Origin: CAIZGX01 sp046048875
GTDB taxonomy: Bacteria; Bacteroidota; Bacteroidia; Flavobacteriales_D; Sanyastnellaceae
Assembly (NCBI GenBank): GCA_046048875.1
Contig: JBJOFG010000001.1
Location: forward strand, 124,001 to 188,000
Length of the DNA stretch: 64,000 bases
Reading direction: 5' to 3'
A program made the position numbers and the translations under genes. Shown piece by piece: positions 16,786 through 25,194 of the stretch. The notes beneath the pieces were generated by a model. It did no database searches, was not told the origin of the DNA, and worked only from the letters and a program-made list of their open reading frames with translations. Positions within the stretch are counted from its first letter, which is position 1, and each line of letters begins with the position of its first letter.

Positions 16786-17154
16786 TTATCGAGTTGAATT
16801 CCACATAAAAACATTCGGATTATCCTTGAAGGGCGCGAGGTCTTTTACCGCGATTAACAAACCCAAATCAACCAACCACAACACACCACCTCCGCCAATG
16901 GTAGCGGTATAAATCACAGGAACTTTTAAGTCTGTTCCAAGGTACATGCGATGTACACCGAACAATCCCAAACTTACATCGAGGCCAATAGCCACGGCTC
17001 TTTGATTGTCGAAGGTTCGAAGCTTTTGAACGATTTTTCTGTTGTTGAATTTTTCTTGCGAGGCTCCTTTCAAGGAAGAATTTCTTCCGAAAGATTCTTG
17101 TCCGAATGTTGAAATTCCGAAGAACAAATAGCAAAGCAAGAAAACAGTACGCAT
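16786..17154 (-). CDS. TM2-domain protein with signal peptide
   Basis: 122 residues. A signal peptide (MRTVFLLCYLFFGISTFGQ) is followed by a basic polar stretch and a TM2 domain: VSLGLFGVHRMYLGTDLKVPV, then IGGGGVLWLVDLGLLI. The second segment ends with the Asp-containing motif of TM2 proteins. Function of bacterial TM2 proteins is unknown. It starts immediately downstream of the fructose bisphosphatase gene (1-nt gap). Confidence 0.75.
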   Translation of the reverse strand: MRTVFLLCYLFFGISTFGQESFGRNSSLKGASQEKFNNRKIVQKLRTFDNQRAVAIGLDVSLGLFGVHRMYLGTDLKVPVIYTATIGGGGVLWLVDLGLLIAVKDLAPFKDNPNVFMWNSTR

Positions 17155-17155
17155 C

Positions 17156-18163
17156 TTACGAGTGTTGTTTAATCAAGGCTTCCACCTTCTCCACCATGTT
17201 CTTTGATCCGATGAATAGGGGAGAACGTTGGTGCAAATCAGTAGGAACAATTTCCATAATTCGTCTATGACCATCCGTTGCTTTTCCTCCGGCTTGCTCA
17301 ACAATGAACGCAAGCGGATTGCATTCGTATTGCATACGCAATTTTCCACTTTTGTTTTTCGTGGTGCCCGGATAAATATAAATTCCGCCTTTGATTAAGT
17401 TTCTGTGAAAGTCTGCAACGAGCGATCCAATGTATCGCGCCGAATACGGTCGATTCGTCTTCTTGTCGCTTTCCTTGCACCACGCAATGTATTCTTGAAC
17501 ACCTTTTTCACACGCATTCAAATTCCCTTCGTTCATGCTGTAGATAGCGCCGTCTTCCGGAATTTTCATGTTCGGATGTGAAAGGAAAAACTCACCAATA
17601 CTGGGTTGAAGGGTAAAGCCATTCACACCGTGTCCTGTGGTATACACAAGCATGGTGCTACTTCCGTAAATGATATACCCCGCAGCAACTTGCTCATCTC
17701 CTTTCTGAAGAAAGTCATTCACATTCGCCAAATCACCAATGCTACTCTTCCTTCTGAAAATAGAAAAAATTGTTCCTATGCTCACGTTCACGTCTATGTT
17801 CGAAGAGCCATCTAACGGATCAAATAAGATTACATATTTCGCTTTCTTGCAATGCTCTTGATCGAAGGCGAAATACTTTTCATTCTCTTCACTTCCAGCT
17901 CCCGCCACTTGTCCGCCCCAACGCATCGCATTCAACAACGTTTCGTCAGAGAACACATCCATCTTCATTTGCGTTTCGCCTTGAACGTTAATGTTCGCCG
18001 CTGCACCCAAAATATCTTGAAGCCCCGCCTTATTCACCTTGTGGTTAATGATCTTTCCTGCAATTCCAATGTCGGAAAGAAGTCGCGTTAAATCGCCTGA
18101 AGCATATGGAAAGTCTGACTGACGTTCCATGACGAATTCACTAAGTGTTACCAATGCTGCCAT
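17156..18163 (-). CDS. fbp: Fructose-1,6-bisphosphatase class I
   Basis: 335 residues. This gluconeogenic enzyme hydrolyses fructose 1,6-bisphosphate to fructose 6-phosphate. The metal-binding motif is LFDPLDGSSNIDVNVSIGTI, and the substrate loop is RYIGSLVADFHRNLIKGGIYIYP; EQAGGKATDGHRRIME near the C-terminus is also diagnostic. Length is normal. It heads a minus-strand run with the TM2, GT2 and GT9 genes. Confidence 0.94.
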   Translation of the reverse strand: MAALVTLSEFVMERQSDFPYASGDLTRLLSDIGIAGKIINHKVNKAGLQDILGAAANINVQGETQMKMDVFSDETLLNAMRWGGQVAGAGSEENEKYFAFDQEHCKKAKYVILFDPLDGSSNIDVNVSIGTIFSIFRRKSSIGDLANVNDFLQKGDEQVAAGYIIYGSSTMLVYTTGHGVNGFTLQPSIGEFFLSHPNMKIPEDGAIYSMNEGNLNACEKGVQEYIAWCKESDKKTNRPYSARYIGSLVADFHRNLIKGGIYIYPGTTKNKSGKLRMQYECNPLAFIVEQAGGKATDGHRRIMEIVPTDLHQRSPLFIGSKNMVEKVEALIKQHS

Positions 18164-18186
18164 GTTGCTAATTTAAGCTGAATGAG

Positions 18187-18960
18187 TTATTTGTTGGGAA
18201 ATAGAATGTGTGTCAATTCAATAAATTGTTCCACCGATAATTGCTCGGGACGTTTGTTGAACAAATCGTTCTCGGAAGTTATTCCCGGTTGAAGCAACGA
18301 CTTCACCGAATTGCGAATGGTCTTTCTGCGCTGATTGAACGCCAGCTTCACCACTTGCTTGAATTCTTTTTGTTGAGAAGTCACCAAAGGCGCTGGTCTG
18401 CGCTCCATACGCAACACACCGCTTTTCACTTTCGGTGGAGGATTGAACACTTCGGGTTCTACCGTGAAGAGATATTTGATTTCGTAATGCACCTGAAGCA
18501 AGACAGACAAGATGCCGTAATCTCTGCTTCCAGGGCCAGATGCCACGCGCTCTGCCACTTCTTTTTGAAACATGCCCACCAACTCAGGAACGCATTCCCA
18601 TTCGTCTAGTACCTTGAATAAAATTTGAGATGAAATGTTGTACGGAAAATTCCCAACGACACAAAAATTGTCGCCGAAGCGCTCTTTCAAATCCATGCGA
18701 AGAAAGTCTTCCTCATAAATTCTTCCGCGAAGCGCCGGATAGTACGCGTTCAAATATGCAACAGACTCGTCGTCTACTTCCACCACAGAGGTCTCGTATG
18801 GAAGCTTCATCAGGTACTGCGTAAGTGCACCAGTGCCTGGGCCCACCTCTACAATTTTCTTCGTTTCGCCCACGCCAGTAATGGCTTCAGCAATTCTTTC
18901 GCAGACAGACATGTCCAAAAGGAAATGCTGACCCAGGTGTTTTTTCGGACGTACGTTCAC
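18187..18960 (-). CDS. rsmA: RsmA (KsgA) 16S rRNA adenine dimethyltransferase
   Basis: About 258 residues. It dimethylates two adjacent adenines in the 3' hairpin of 16S rRNA. SAM-binding VEVGPGTGALTQYL, the catalytic NxxY-type GNFPYNISSQI, and the C-terminal LVKLAFNQRRKTIRNSVK-like helix are all present. I chose the GTG at 18960, which gives NVRPKKHLGQHFLLD as in family N-termini; the upstream ATG at 19011 adds a hydrophobic leader not expected for this cytosolic enzyme. Confidence 0.92.
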   Translation of the reverse strand: MNVRPKKHLGQHFLLDMSVCERIAEAITGVGETKKIVEVGPGTGALTQYLMKLPYETSVVEVDDESVAYLNAYYPALRGRIYEEDFLRMDLKERFGDNFCVVGNFPYNISSQILFKVLDEWECVPELVGMFQKEVAERVASGPGSRDYGILSVLLQVHYEIKYLFTVEPEVFNPPPKVKSGVLRMERRPAPLVTSQQKEFKQVVKLAFNQRRKTIRNSVKSLLQPGITSENDLFNKRPEQLSVEQFIELTHILFPNK

Positions 18961-19008
18961 ACTACAAAGCAAAGCGAAAAAGCCGAAACTTAGACTCGAT
19001 TTGTTGAA

Positions 19009-19035
19009 CATTCAGAAGTGAAAAAGTACTGAATG
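19009..19035. repeat. 7-bp inverted repeat in the rsmA/cvpA divergent gap
   Basis: CATTCAG (19009-19015) and CTGAATG (19029-19035) pair perfectly around a 13-nt centre. It lies in the 115-nt space between the divergent rsmA and cvpA starts and could be a regulator site. Support is structural only. Confidence 0.3.
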
Positions 19036-19063
19036 CGAAAACCGAAAGTCTTGGAAATTAGAT

Positions 19064-19071
19064 TAGTTTCG
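19064..19071 (+). promoter_or_regulatory. Candidate -7 promoter box of the cvpA gene
   Basis: TAGTTTCG differs from TAnnTTTG at one base and stands 4 nt before the GTG start at 19076. No TTG lies at the right upstream distance. Confidence 0.28.
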
Positions 19072-19075
19072 AAAT

Positions 19076-19579
19076 GTGGTAAGCTATCTCGATATAATTC
19101 TCGTGCTCATCTTGGTCTGGGCACTGTGGCGCGGTTGGATGAACGGCTTTGTTTCAGAGCTATTCTCGTTCCTCGCTTTTTTCGTAGGAATCTACGCAGC
19201 CGTCTATTTGTCGGAAGCCGTAGCGAAAATGATCGGTGCCACCGACGGTTCGATAAGCACGCGTGTAGGCGTGTTCTTGGGCATTTTCTTGGTCGTTGTT
19301 ATTGGTATGTATTTCCTTGGAAAACTCATTTCGAAAAACATCAAAGGAAGCGGCGAGAAATGGAACAAAGCCTTAGGCGCAACATTTTCATTGGCGAAAT
19401 ATTTATTGGGAACCAGCTCGCTGTTCGTGATGCTGCATGCGCTTGACGATAAGTTCCATATGATTCCGCAGTCGCAAAAAGATGCTTCAATTGTGTATGA
19501 ACCGGTGAACGACTTTTCCAAGACCATCATTCCTGCTATCGAAGATTTCGACAAGCATCTTCCGGAAAAAGAAGCTTAA
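19076..19579 (+). CDS. CvpA-family membrane protein
   Basis: 167 residues. The N-terminal part has the CvpA pattern, SYLDIILVLILVWALWRGWMNGFVSELFSF, followed by three more hydrophobic segments to about residue 125 and a polar tail. CvpA proteins are inner-membrane proteins linked to colicin V production and envelope stress; molecular function is unclear. The start is GTG. The 3' end overlaps the converging methyltransferase gene by 4 nt. Confidence 0.8.
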   Translation: MVSYLDIILVLILVWALWRGWMNGFVSELFSFLAFFVGIYAAVYLSEAVAKMIGATDGSISTRVGVFLGIFLVVVIGMYFLGKLISKNIKGSGEKWNKALGATFSLAKYLLGTSSLFVMLHALDDKFHMIPQSQKDASIVYEPVNDFSKTIIPAIEDFDKHLPEKEA

Positions 19580-20910
19580 GAGCGAATGCGCCATTCATTC
19601 GGATAGTTATTGTTCAAGCGGGTTCCAACTACTTTACCCCATCCAATGTTTTGTTGTTCGAAGGTGATAATCACAAAGCCTGCTTCGGCTTCCACCTGAA
19701 TCACTTCCTTCTTCAAATATCGAATCACATCGTCGTACGGAAGTTCTAATTTTCGAACGTCATTCGACTCAATGCCCGTGTTCGCAATGCCTTGACCGGG
19801 AATGAATTTTTCTTTCATGAATTCACCCACAAGCGTTCCTGCGTTTGCATTCGGTAACATTGAGCGCCAAATTTCTTTGAATGTATGTTGAAGGGTATCG
19901 AGGAAAACCAATCCCTTTTCATTCTTCACCAATGCAATGTCTTCGCGAATGAAGGCGTTTGTTGTTGCGCGTTCTTTCGCGGTAAGCGGAATAATTTTCG
20001 AATTCGGTTTGAAACGAATTTTCTCGGTGTGTCCCTCCGGCTTTTTCAACAGCGTGCAAAAGAATCCTTCACCGGGCGTGTTGTGCGGAAGCATTCTGTA
20101 TCCTTCGCCAGATGTGCTTTTCACAACATCTACGTTCCACTCTTTCTGCATTTCAACAGGAATATTTTCAAGTTGAAATTCATCTGTTAAGTAAGAAATG
20201 ATTTCTTCATTTTCTTCTGGAGCGAAGGTGCAGGTGGAATACAACAAGTATCCGCGTGGTTTTAAAAGTCTAACAGCTTCCTCTAAAATCTCATGCTGAC
20301 GCACCGCGCACGTGTGAGCGAAAGATTCTTTCCATTCACCACGGTAATCGATTTGCTTGCGAAAGAGTCCTTCTCCGCTGCACGGCGCATCTACTGCTAC
20401 CACATCGAAGCAATGGGTGAATGGAATTTTATTCGGATACATACCCAATGTAAAGACATTCGGAATTCCCCATTTGTCAAGGTTTTCACGTAGGATGCTC
20501 AAACGTTGCGGCATGACTTCATTCGAAACCAACACGCCGTTTTCGCCGAGTAGGGTAGAGTAAATTAAACTCTTTCCTCCGGGTGCAGCGCAGAGATCAA
20601 TCACAGCGGGATTTTCAATTTCTTGAATGGCTTGCTGAAACAAATGTCCAATGAGCATCGAATTCGCTTCCTGCGAATAATACGCTCCAGCATGGTAATG
20701 CGGATCGAAGGTGAACTTCGGACGTTCCTTCAACAAAAGGCCCAACGCATTCCACGGCACAGTTTCACCAACAATGGAAGTGTGTTTAAACTTCTTCGGA
20801 TGCTTCAAGACAGAAGTCTGAATCTCGCGATCGTAGGCGGGAATCATGAGTTCCCACTGGTCGGGGAATTGCGTTTTTAAGCGATCGACAAAGGCCTCTG
20901 GTAAGTTCAT
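19576..20910 (-). CDS. RsmF/NOL1-NOP2-Sun type 16S rRNA m5C methyltransferase
   Basis: About 444 residues. The SAM site is AVIDLCAAPGGKS; the two catalytic cysteines are in AVDAPCSGEGLFRK and LLYSTCTFAPEENEEI. A C-terminal PUA-like extension (IIRYLKKE..., NNYPNEWRI) matches RsmF-like proteins. The start is the ATG at 20910 (MNLPEAFVDRL), whose ATGA overlaps the stop of the upstream AsmA gene by 4 nt. Converges with cvpA. Confidence 0.88.
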   Translation of the reverse strand: MNLPEAFVDRLKTQFPDQWELMIPAYDREIQTSVLKHPKKFKHTSIVGETVPWNALGLLLKERPKFTFDPHYHAGAYYSQEANSMLIGHLFQQAIQEIENPAVIDLCAAPGGKSLIYSTLLGENGVLVSNEVMPQRLSILRENLDKWGIPNVFTLGMYPNKIPFTHCFDVVAVDAPCSGEGLFRKQIDYRGEWKESFAHTCAVRQHEILEEAVRLLKPRGYLLYSTCTFAPEENEEIISYLTDEFQLENIPVEMQKEWNVDVVKSTSGEGYRMLPHNTPGEGFFCTLLKKPEGHTEKIRFKPNSKIIPLTAKERATTNAFIREDIALVKNEKGLVFLDTLQHTFKEIWRSMLPNANAGTLVGEFMKEKFIPGQGIANTGIESNDVRKLELPYDDVIRYLKKEVIQVEAEAGFVIITFEQQNIGWGKVVGTRLNNNYPNEWRIRS

Positions 20911-23606
20911 TCTTCTTCCTCGTATTCTTGTTTTTCTTGAAGCCACTTCGGCGTCTTCTTTTCTTTTTCGGCTTTCGCTTCCGGAGAGACATTGTCTTTG
21001 ATGTAAGGCGCTATGCGCTCTTGAATGGGCGGCTTCACAACCGAAGGTTCATTCGGTTTATCGTTTCGAATGCTCGAAAACAGAGGTTCACGAGGTGTTT
21101 CTCTTTCTCTTCGCCAAGCGAACGCGTTCGTGAAAATGCGATTGAGTTTTTCCTTCTCAATCATTTTCGCACTTACTCGATCGCTACGCAGCGCGTCTTT
21201 ATCCAATCCGAATTCCAGATTGTCCATAGGTCCGCGCATATACAAATAAATTTGTCTTCCACTTTTATCTCCCGCTGTATTCGAGGCATTCAGCAGCACT
21301 TCCTTCAAATCGAAACCAATGCGATAATCCAACACATTGTCGAAGCTGTGCGTTCCTTCCATGGTAATCGACATCGCGCTAGACTCAATGTCCATGAGTG
21401 GGAAGGTGATGATTGAATTTTCAATGTGAATGGAATTTTGAAGTGTCGAGAATTTGATGTGTCGAAGTTTTTCCGCGAAGTCGTCCTCCTTCACAAACGG
21501 TGCAATCCACTTGTTTCCTTTGATGTACGTAATCATGTATTGAAACGAGGAAACGTCGTTCAGCTCTCCGTTGTCAATATTGACTTGCAAATCAGATTTT
21601 ATAGTGTTTGGAAGAACGGTCAAATCGGATGAGAGTGTCGTTTGAAAATCGACCAGCACAGTTGCAATTCCTTTGATGTTGTTCTGCGTCAAATACGTTT
21701 GCCCGAAATTGTCGAACAGCCCGAACACTTGCTGAATATCAATTTTGCTCAACGCCCCGTCGCATGTCACTCCGAACTGCCCATTGCTTGTCGGAAACAG
21801 ACTGAAATCGGCCGCGACATTTCCACCTGCAAGATCCAATTGAAGCGGCGAAATTTGCAGTTTTCCATTGGCGTAATCTATAGTTCCTTTGATTTTCGAA
21901 GCGTTGAACGACTTGAACAAGAACTGATCAATCTGCGTTGTTAAATGCAGTTGAATCGACGAAGGAAGCGCAAGCTGTAATTCGCTGTCATCGGTGCCTG
22001 CAGCGGTGAGCAGCTTTTCAAGATCGAGTCTATTCGAATACAAATTCGCATTAATCGTGAGGGCCGAATGGTCTGTGGTGAAGTAAGGAATCACCGAATA
22101 AAAGTCGCCCGAAAAACTACAGTTGTTATCGTTTATGTTGAAGTTCAATTGCTCCACTCGCGCATCGGATCCGTTCAAGACGAAGACGCCGTTGATGTTC
22201 TTGAACAAGCCGTTGGAAGTGGCCCATTGAAAACTTCCGTCTGTTACTTGCGCTCTTCCGTTTAAATGCAGTTGCGACCAATCGAAGGTACTGTCTGCTT
22301 CTTGAAAGGCAATCTTTCCGCGTATGACCGATTGCGCAGAGACTTGTCCGTCGCACACCGCTAGTGAATCCCACCCGAAGAAACCTTTCACATCGTTCAG
22401 ATTCGTTTCCGCATTCACAGATAAATTCAACACAGGATCATTCAGGTCGCGAATGCTCCCGTTGCAGCTCAGCGAGCCCGTTCCCAAGACCGATTGGAAG
22501 TTCGAAATGGTCACACTATCCGTTCCTTCCTTCAACACATAATTCGCAGTTAATTGAATCGAGTGCAAGTCAACGCCTGAATTAATTTCCACCAACTCAC
22601 CGTCTTTCACCGAAAAGTTTGAAGCAATGTTTAAGTTTTCGAACGGACCGGTCATGTCGAAATTAAAACGCACATTCCCCGAAGGTGCGTACGGTTGAAG
22701 CTGCACTTGCATAGCATTCGGCAGCAATTGTATTCCTTCCTTCAGATCTAAATCTGTTTCTGCTATGTGCAAGTCAATGCTCGGATGGTCGCCGTAATCC
22801 AATCTGCCCGTGACATTCAGCGGCACCTCTTCCAACAAAAGTTCCGCCGTTTGAATTACAAATGTGTTGTTGTCGAGGTTCACTTGCATTTTGGAATCCA
22901 GTCCAATGTTCCGCTTGCGAAGCATCTCTGTTTCGCCGGCGTAGAGCACATTCATGTGTGCCGACGTTTCAATATCCAACAAAAATTGCTTTTCTGTGAA
23001 CTTACCGGAGGCTTGTAATTCCTTCAACTTGACATCTACAAATGTTTTTTCTTGTTCGTCTTCGTAGAGGTAAGAGATGTTCTCTCCAACAATATCTTCA
23101 AGATGTATTTTGAATTTTTCATTTGGGGTGGAAGAGGTATCGGCCTTCCACACGTCCCAGTTCACAAGCCCTTTGCGATCAATGCGCATGTTGAACGTGC
23201 CGTCTTTCGCTTCAATTTCATCAATGTTGTACTTCCCACTGAAGAGATCAATAATGTCGAACGACAAGTACAATTCTTTCGCGAATAGCAGCGTGTCGTG
23301 CGCCTTCGAATCTTCTTCCACATAAATGTCTTTGAAACGAATCGATACAGAAGGGAAGTTGTTCCAGAGGGTGAGGTCGGCTTCGCGAATGCTCGACTTC
23401 GTTTTTAGATTTCCTTGAACGGTTTGAAGGGCGTAGGTTACAATCTCATCTTCGTAAACGGTCACAGCTATCACCAATCCGGAAAAGAGCAGTGTCATCA
23501 ACGCGAATAGGCCAACCACAATGCGCTTCAGCCACTTTCTACGCGCTGAAATTGGTTTTTTTTCCTGAAGAACTGGTCCCCCTTCTATTTCTTTTACTTC
23601 TTCCAT
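20907..23606 (-). CDS. AsmA-family envelope protein
   Basis: About 899 residues from the ATG at 23606. A single N-terminal membrane anchor (KRIVVGLFALMTLLFSGLVIAVTVY, about residues 27-51) is followed by AsmA features: IREADLTLWNNFPSVSIRFKDIYVEE, then a long beta-rich periplasmic region and the AsmA_2 C-terminal block DNGELNDVSSF and SSAMSITMEGTHSF..LDYRIGF. AsmA-like proteins are large bridge-like proteins implicated in lipid transport and outer-membrane homeostasis. A charged Lys/Glu tail ends the protein. Translationally coupled to the methyltransferase gene. Confidence 0.82.
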   Translation of the reverse strand: MEEVKEIEGGPVLQEKKPISARRKWLKRIVVGLFALMTLLFSGLVIAVTVYEDEIVTYALQTVQGNLKTKSSIREADLTLWNNFPSVSIRFKDIYVEEDSKAHDTLLFAKELYLSFDIIDLFSGKYNIDEIEAKDGTFNMRIDRKGLVNWDVWKADTSSTPNEKFKIHLEDIVGENISYLYEDEQEKTFVDVKLKELQASGKFTEKQFLLDIETSAHMNVLYAGETEMLRKRNIGLDSKMQVNLDNNTFVIQTAELLLEEVPLNVTGRLDYGDHPSIDLHIAETDLDLKEGIQLLPNAMQVQLQPYAPSGNVRFNFDMTGPFENLNIASNFSVKDGELVEINSGVDLHSIQLTANYVLKEGTDSVTISNFQSVLGTGSLSCNGSIRDLNDPVLNLSVNAETNLNDVKGFFGWDSLAVCDGQVSAQSVIRGKIAFQEADSTFDWSQLHLNGRAQVTDGSFQWATSNGLFKNINGVFVLNGSDARVEQLNFNINDNNCSFSGDFYSVIPYFTTDHSALTINANLYSNRLDLEKLLTAAGTDDSELQLALPSSIQLHLTTQIDQFLFKSFNASKIKGTIDYANGKLQISPLQLDLAGGNVAADFSLFPTSNGQFGVTCDGALSKIDIQQVFGLFDNFGQTYLTQNNIKGIATVLVDFQTTLSSDLTVLPNTIKSDLQVNIDNGELNDVSSFQYMITYIKGNKWIAPFVKEDDFAEKLRHIKFSTLQNSIHIENSIITFPLMDIESSAMSITMEGTHSFDNVLDYRIGFDLKEVLLNASNTAGDKSGRQIYLYMRGPMDNLEFGLDKDALRSDRVSAKMIEKEKLNRIFTNAFAWRRERETPREPLFSSIRNDKPNEPSVVKPPIQERIAPYIKDNVSPEAKAEKEKKTPKWLQEKQEYEEEE

Positions 23607-23651
23607 TCTTAGTTTAAAAGTACACGGTGTATGAACTACTTTTGGCAAGGA

Positions 23652-23684
23652 GTTGTGAAGTAACTCACAACGGTTTGTTCGAAC
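23652..23684. repeat. Two short inverted repeats between asmA-like and sod
   Basis: GTTGTGA (23652-23658) and TCACAAC (23665-23671) form a 7-bp stem with a 6-nt loop, followed by the palindrome GTTCGAAC (23677-23684). Both lie in the 96-nt divergent region and may be regulator sites or a bidirectional structure. Confidence 0.35.
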
Positions 23685-23702
23685 GAATTAATAACGCTGA
23701 CT

Positions 23703-24380
23703 ATGAAAAATTTGTTGCTTGCTGTAGGTTTTCTTTTTTGTGGAACAATGAGCTTCGCTCAAGATTGGACTGTTCCTGAATTACCTTATGCCTACGAGGC
23801 TTTGGAACCCGCTATTGACGCAGAGACTATGCACATTCATCACGACAAGCACCATTTGGCTTATGTAACAAATTTGAATACTGCCATGAAGGTGGAAGCG
23901 AATCAAAAGTATTCGAAGTTGAACATTGAGCAATTGTGCGCAGCAGTTGATCCGAAAGACATGGCTATTCGCAACAACGGCGGTGGACATTTCAATCACA
24001 CATTTTTCTGGAATTGTTTAGCAGCGGCAAGCACAGGCGGAGAGCCGAGCAAAGAATTGGCAGCAGCTATTCAACGCGACTTCGGCGGTATGGACAACCT
24101 AAAAAAACTCATGACCGACGAGGGCAAAGCGCGCTTCGGAAGCGGATGGGTGTGGTTGTGCAAAGACGCCAAAGGCGTCCTTTTCGTTACCTCAACCGCC
24201 AATCAAGACAATCCGTTAATGTCGAAAGTCGTAGACAAACCAGGCACACCTATCTTCGGCATAGACGTTTGGGAACACGCGTATTACTTGAAATACCAGA
24301 ACAAACGCGCAGATTATCTAACGGCTATTTTTTCTGTGGTGAATTGGAGTTTTGTCAACGAACGTTACGCTTCGCGATGA
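23703..24380 (+). CDS. Exported Fe/Mn superoxide dismutase
   Basis: 225 residues. A cleavable signal peptide (MKNLLLAVGFLFCGTMSFAQ) precedes a complete Fe/Mn SOD: the first metal His in MHIHHDKHHLAYV, the second in GGGHFNHTFFWNCL, and Asp plus His in IDVWEHAYYLKYQNKR. Metal preference is not decided by eye. Most bacterial Fe/Mn SODs are cytosolic, so periplasmic export is notable. The last codons (Ala-Ser-Arg-stop) are formed by CGCTTCGCG ATGA, the first unit of the hairpin array that follows. Confidence 0.92.
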   Translation: MKNLLLAVGFLFCGTMSFAQDWTVPELPYAYEALEPAIDAETMHIHHDKHHLAYVTNLNTAMKVEANQKYSKLNIEQLCAAVDPKDMAIRNNGGGHFNHTFFWNCLAAASTGGEPSKELAAAIQRDFGGMDNLKKLMTDEGKARFGSGWVWLCKDAKGVLFVTSTANQDNPLMSKVVDKPGTPIFGIDVWEHAYYLKYQNKRADYLTAIFSVVNWSFVNERYASR

Positions 24381-24471
24381 CACAACACGTTGTGATGACC
24401 TTCTTCGAAGGATGACACATTTCACGTGATGACCGTTCCGGATGACGCTTCGCGATGACACTTCGTGACAA
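24368..24471 (+). repeat. Micro-hairpin array C, word ATGA
   Basis: Seven small hairpins, each starting with C and ending with G, are separated by exactly ATGA: CGCTTCGCG (24368), CACAACACGTTGTG (24381), CCTTCTTCGAAGG (24399), CACATTTCACGTG (24416, one mismatch), CCGTTCCGG (24433), CGCTTCGCG (24446) and CACTTCGTG (24459). Loops are TTC in nearly all. The first ATGA (24377) contains the sod stop codon. It is the inverted counterpart of the TCAT array at 25020-25182. Confidence 0.9.
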
Positions 24472-24486
24472 TAATCCGTCTTGCGG

Positions 24487-24981
24487 TTAACGCTTAAAAA
24501 GCGGCACAGTAGAACACGGCTCGCCATACATAATGCGGTTGGCGACAGGCTGAAGTTTTTGAGAAAGTTGAATGTAAACCTCTTCTGTGAGTCGAAGTGA
24601 TGTGCAGCCCTTAACGACTACATTTTTATCTTGAAATTTCGAAAGATCCAATTGTTGAATAAATGCAAGCGCCCTTAAAGTGTCTAAAGTACTCGGTGAT
24701 GAAAAATGACATTGCGCCTGGACTTCAGAAAGTTTCAATGCCAATAACATGTATGCCCATACTGGAACAATAGCATCTACCGAACAATGAATGGCAACAA
24801 TTTTATGGGTATACTCTGCAGTATTCAGCGATGAAACAAATTCTCTAAAATCCTTTTCCTTCAACGCAATTCCCTGCCACAATTGAGGAGCAATATCTAA
24901 CGCTACACCTTCAAACGCCGCCACTTCTTCAGCAATGTCAAGCGTAATGAGTTTACTATTTGCAACCTTGTTTTCAATCAT
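24487..24981 (-). CDS. DUF2480 family protein
   Basis: 164 residues recognised as DUF2480 by NKVANSKLITLDI at the N-terminus, LWQGIALKEKDFREFV, SVDAIVPVWAYMLLA, and the closing RIMYGEPCSTVPLFKR with a conserved Cys. The family is largely restricted to Bacteroidota and, as I recall, often lies next to sufE/DUF59 genes, which suggests a link to Fe-S biology. Here it is about 14 kb from suf and bracketed by inverted ATGA/TCAT hairpin arrays. Confidence 0.75.
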   Translation of the reverse strand: MIENKVANSKLITLDIAEEVAAFEGVALDIAPQLWQGIALKEKDFREFVSSLNTAEYTHKIVAIHCSVDAIVPVWAYMLLALKLSEVQAQCHFSSPSTLDTLRALAFIQQLDLSKFQDKNVVVKGCTSLRLTEEVYIQLSQKLQPVANRIMYGEPCSTVPLFKR

Positions 24982-25019
24982 GGTTCAAAAGTAATCCAAC
25001 TCTCGATATACTCCACCAT

Positions 25020-25182
25020 CGCGTAGCGTCATCCCGCAGGGTCATCACAACATGTTGTGTCATCCGCTCCGCGGTCATCGGCTCTGCCGTCATCCCGCAG
25101 GGTCATCCTTCGAAGAAGGTCATCACAACATGTTGTGTCATCCGCTCCGCGGTCATCGCTCCGCGTCATCACACGAAGTGTG
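25020..25182 (+). repeat. Micro-hairpin array D, word TCAT
   Basis: Eleven hairpins separated by ten exact TCAT words. In order they are CGCGTAGCG (25020), CCCGCAGGG (25033), CACAACATGTTGTG (25046), CCGCTCCGCGG (25064), CGGCTCTGCCG (25079), CCCGCAGGG (25094), CCTTCGAAGAAGG (25107), CACAACATGTTGTG (25124), CCGCTCCGCGG (25142), CGCTCCGCG (25157) and CACACGAAGTGTG (25170). Every unit begins with C, ends with G and is perfectly paired around a 3-nt loop or is a full palindrome. The array ends directly at the promoter-like box of the next gene. Confidence 0.93.
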
Positions 25183-25190
25183 TATATTTG
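25183..25190 (+). promoter_or_regulatory. Candidate -7 promoter box (TATATTTG)
   Basis: An exact TAnnTTTG match that begins on the base after the last hairpin of array D and ends 4 nt before the GTG start of the NeuB-like gene. This implies a very short or absent leader. There is no TTG element upstream; that region is the hairpin array. Confidence 0.42.
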
Positions 25191-25194
25191 TAAT

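Noticed and set aside
18961..19011. Longer RsmA with a hydrophobic leader starting at 19011
   Set aside because: RsmA is cytosolic, and family proteins begin near the RPKKHLGQ motif; the GTG at 18960 explains this without a leader.
25020..25182. CRISPR array
   Set aside because: The only constant part is 4 nt and units are 13-18 nt long, far below CRISPR repeat and spacer sizes. No cas gene is present in the window.
25057..25194. N-terminal extension of the NeuB-like protein reading through array D
   Set aside because: The frame is open across the array, but the peptide is an Arg/Ser-rich translation of hairpins and lies upstream of the promoter-like box. The family N-terminus begins at the GTG at 25195.
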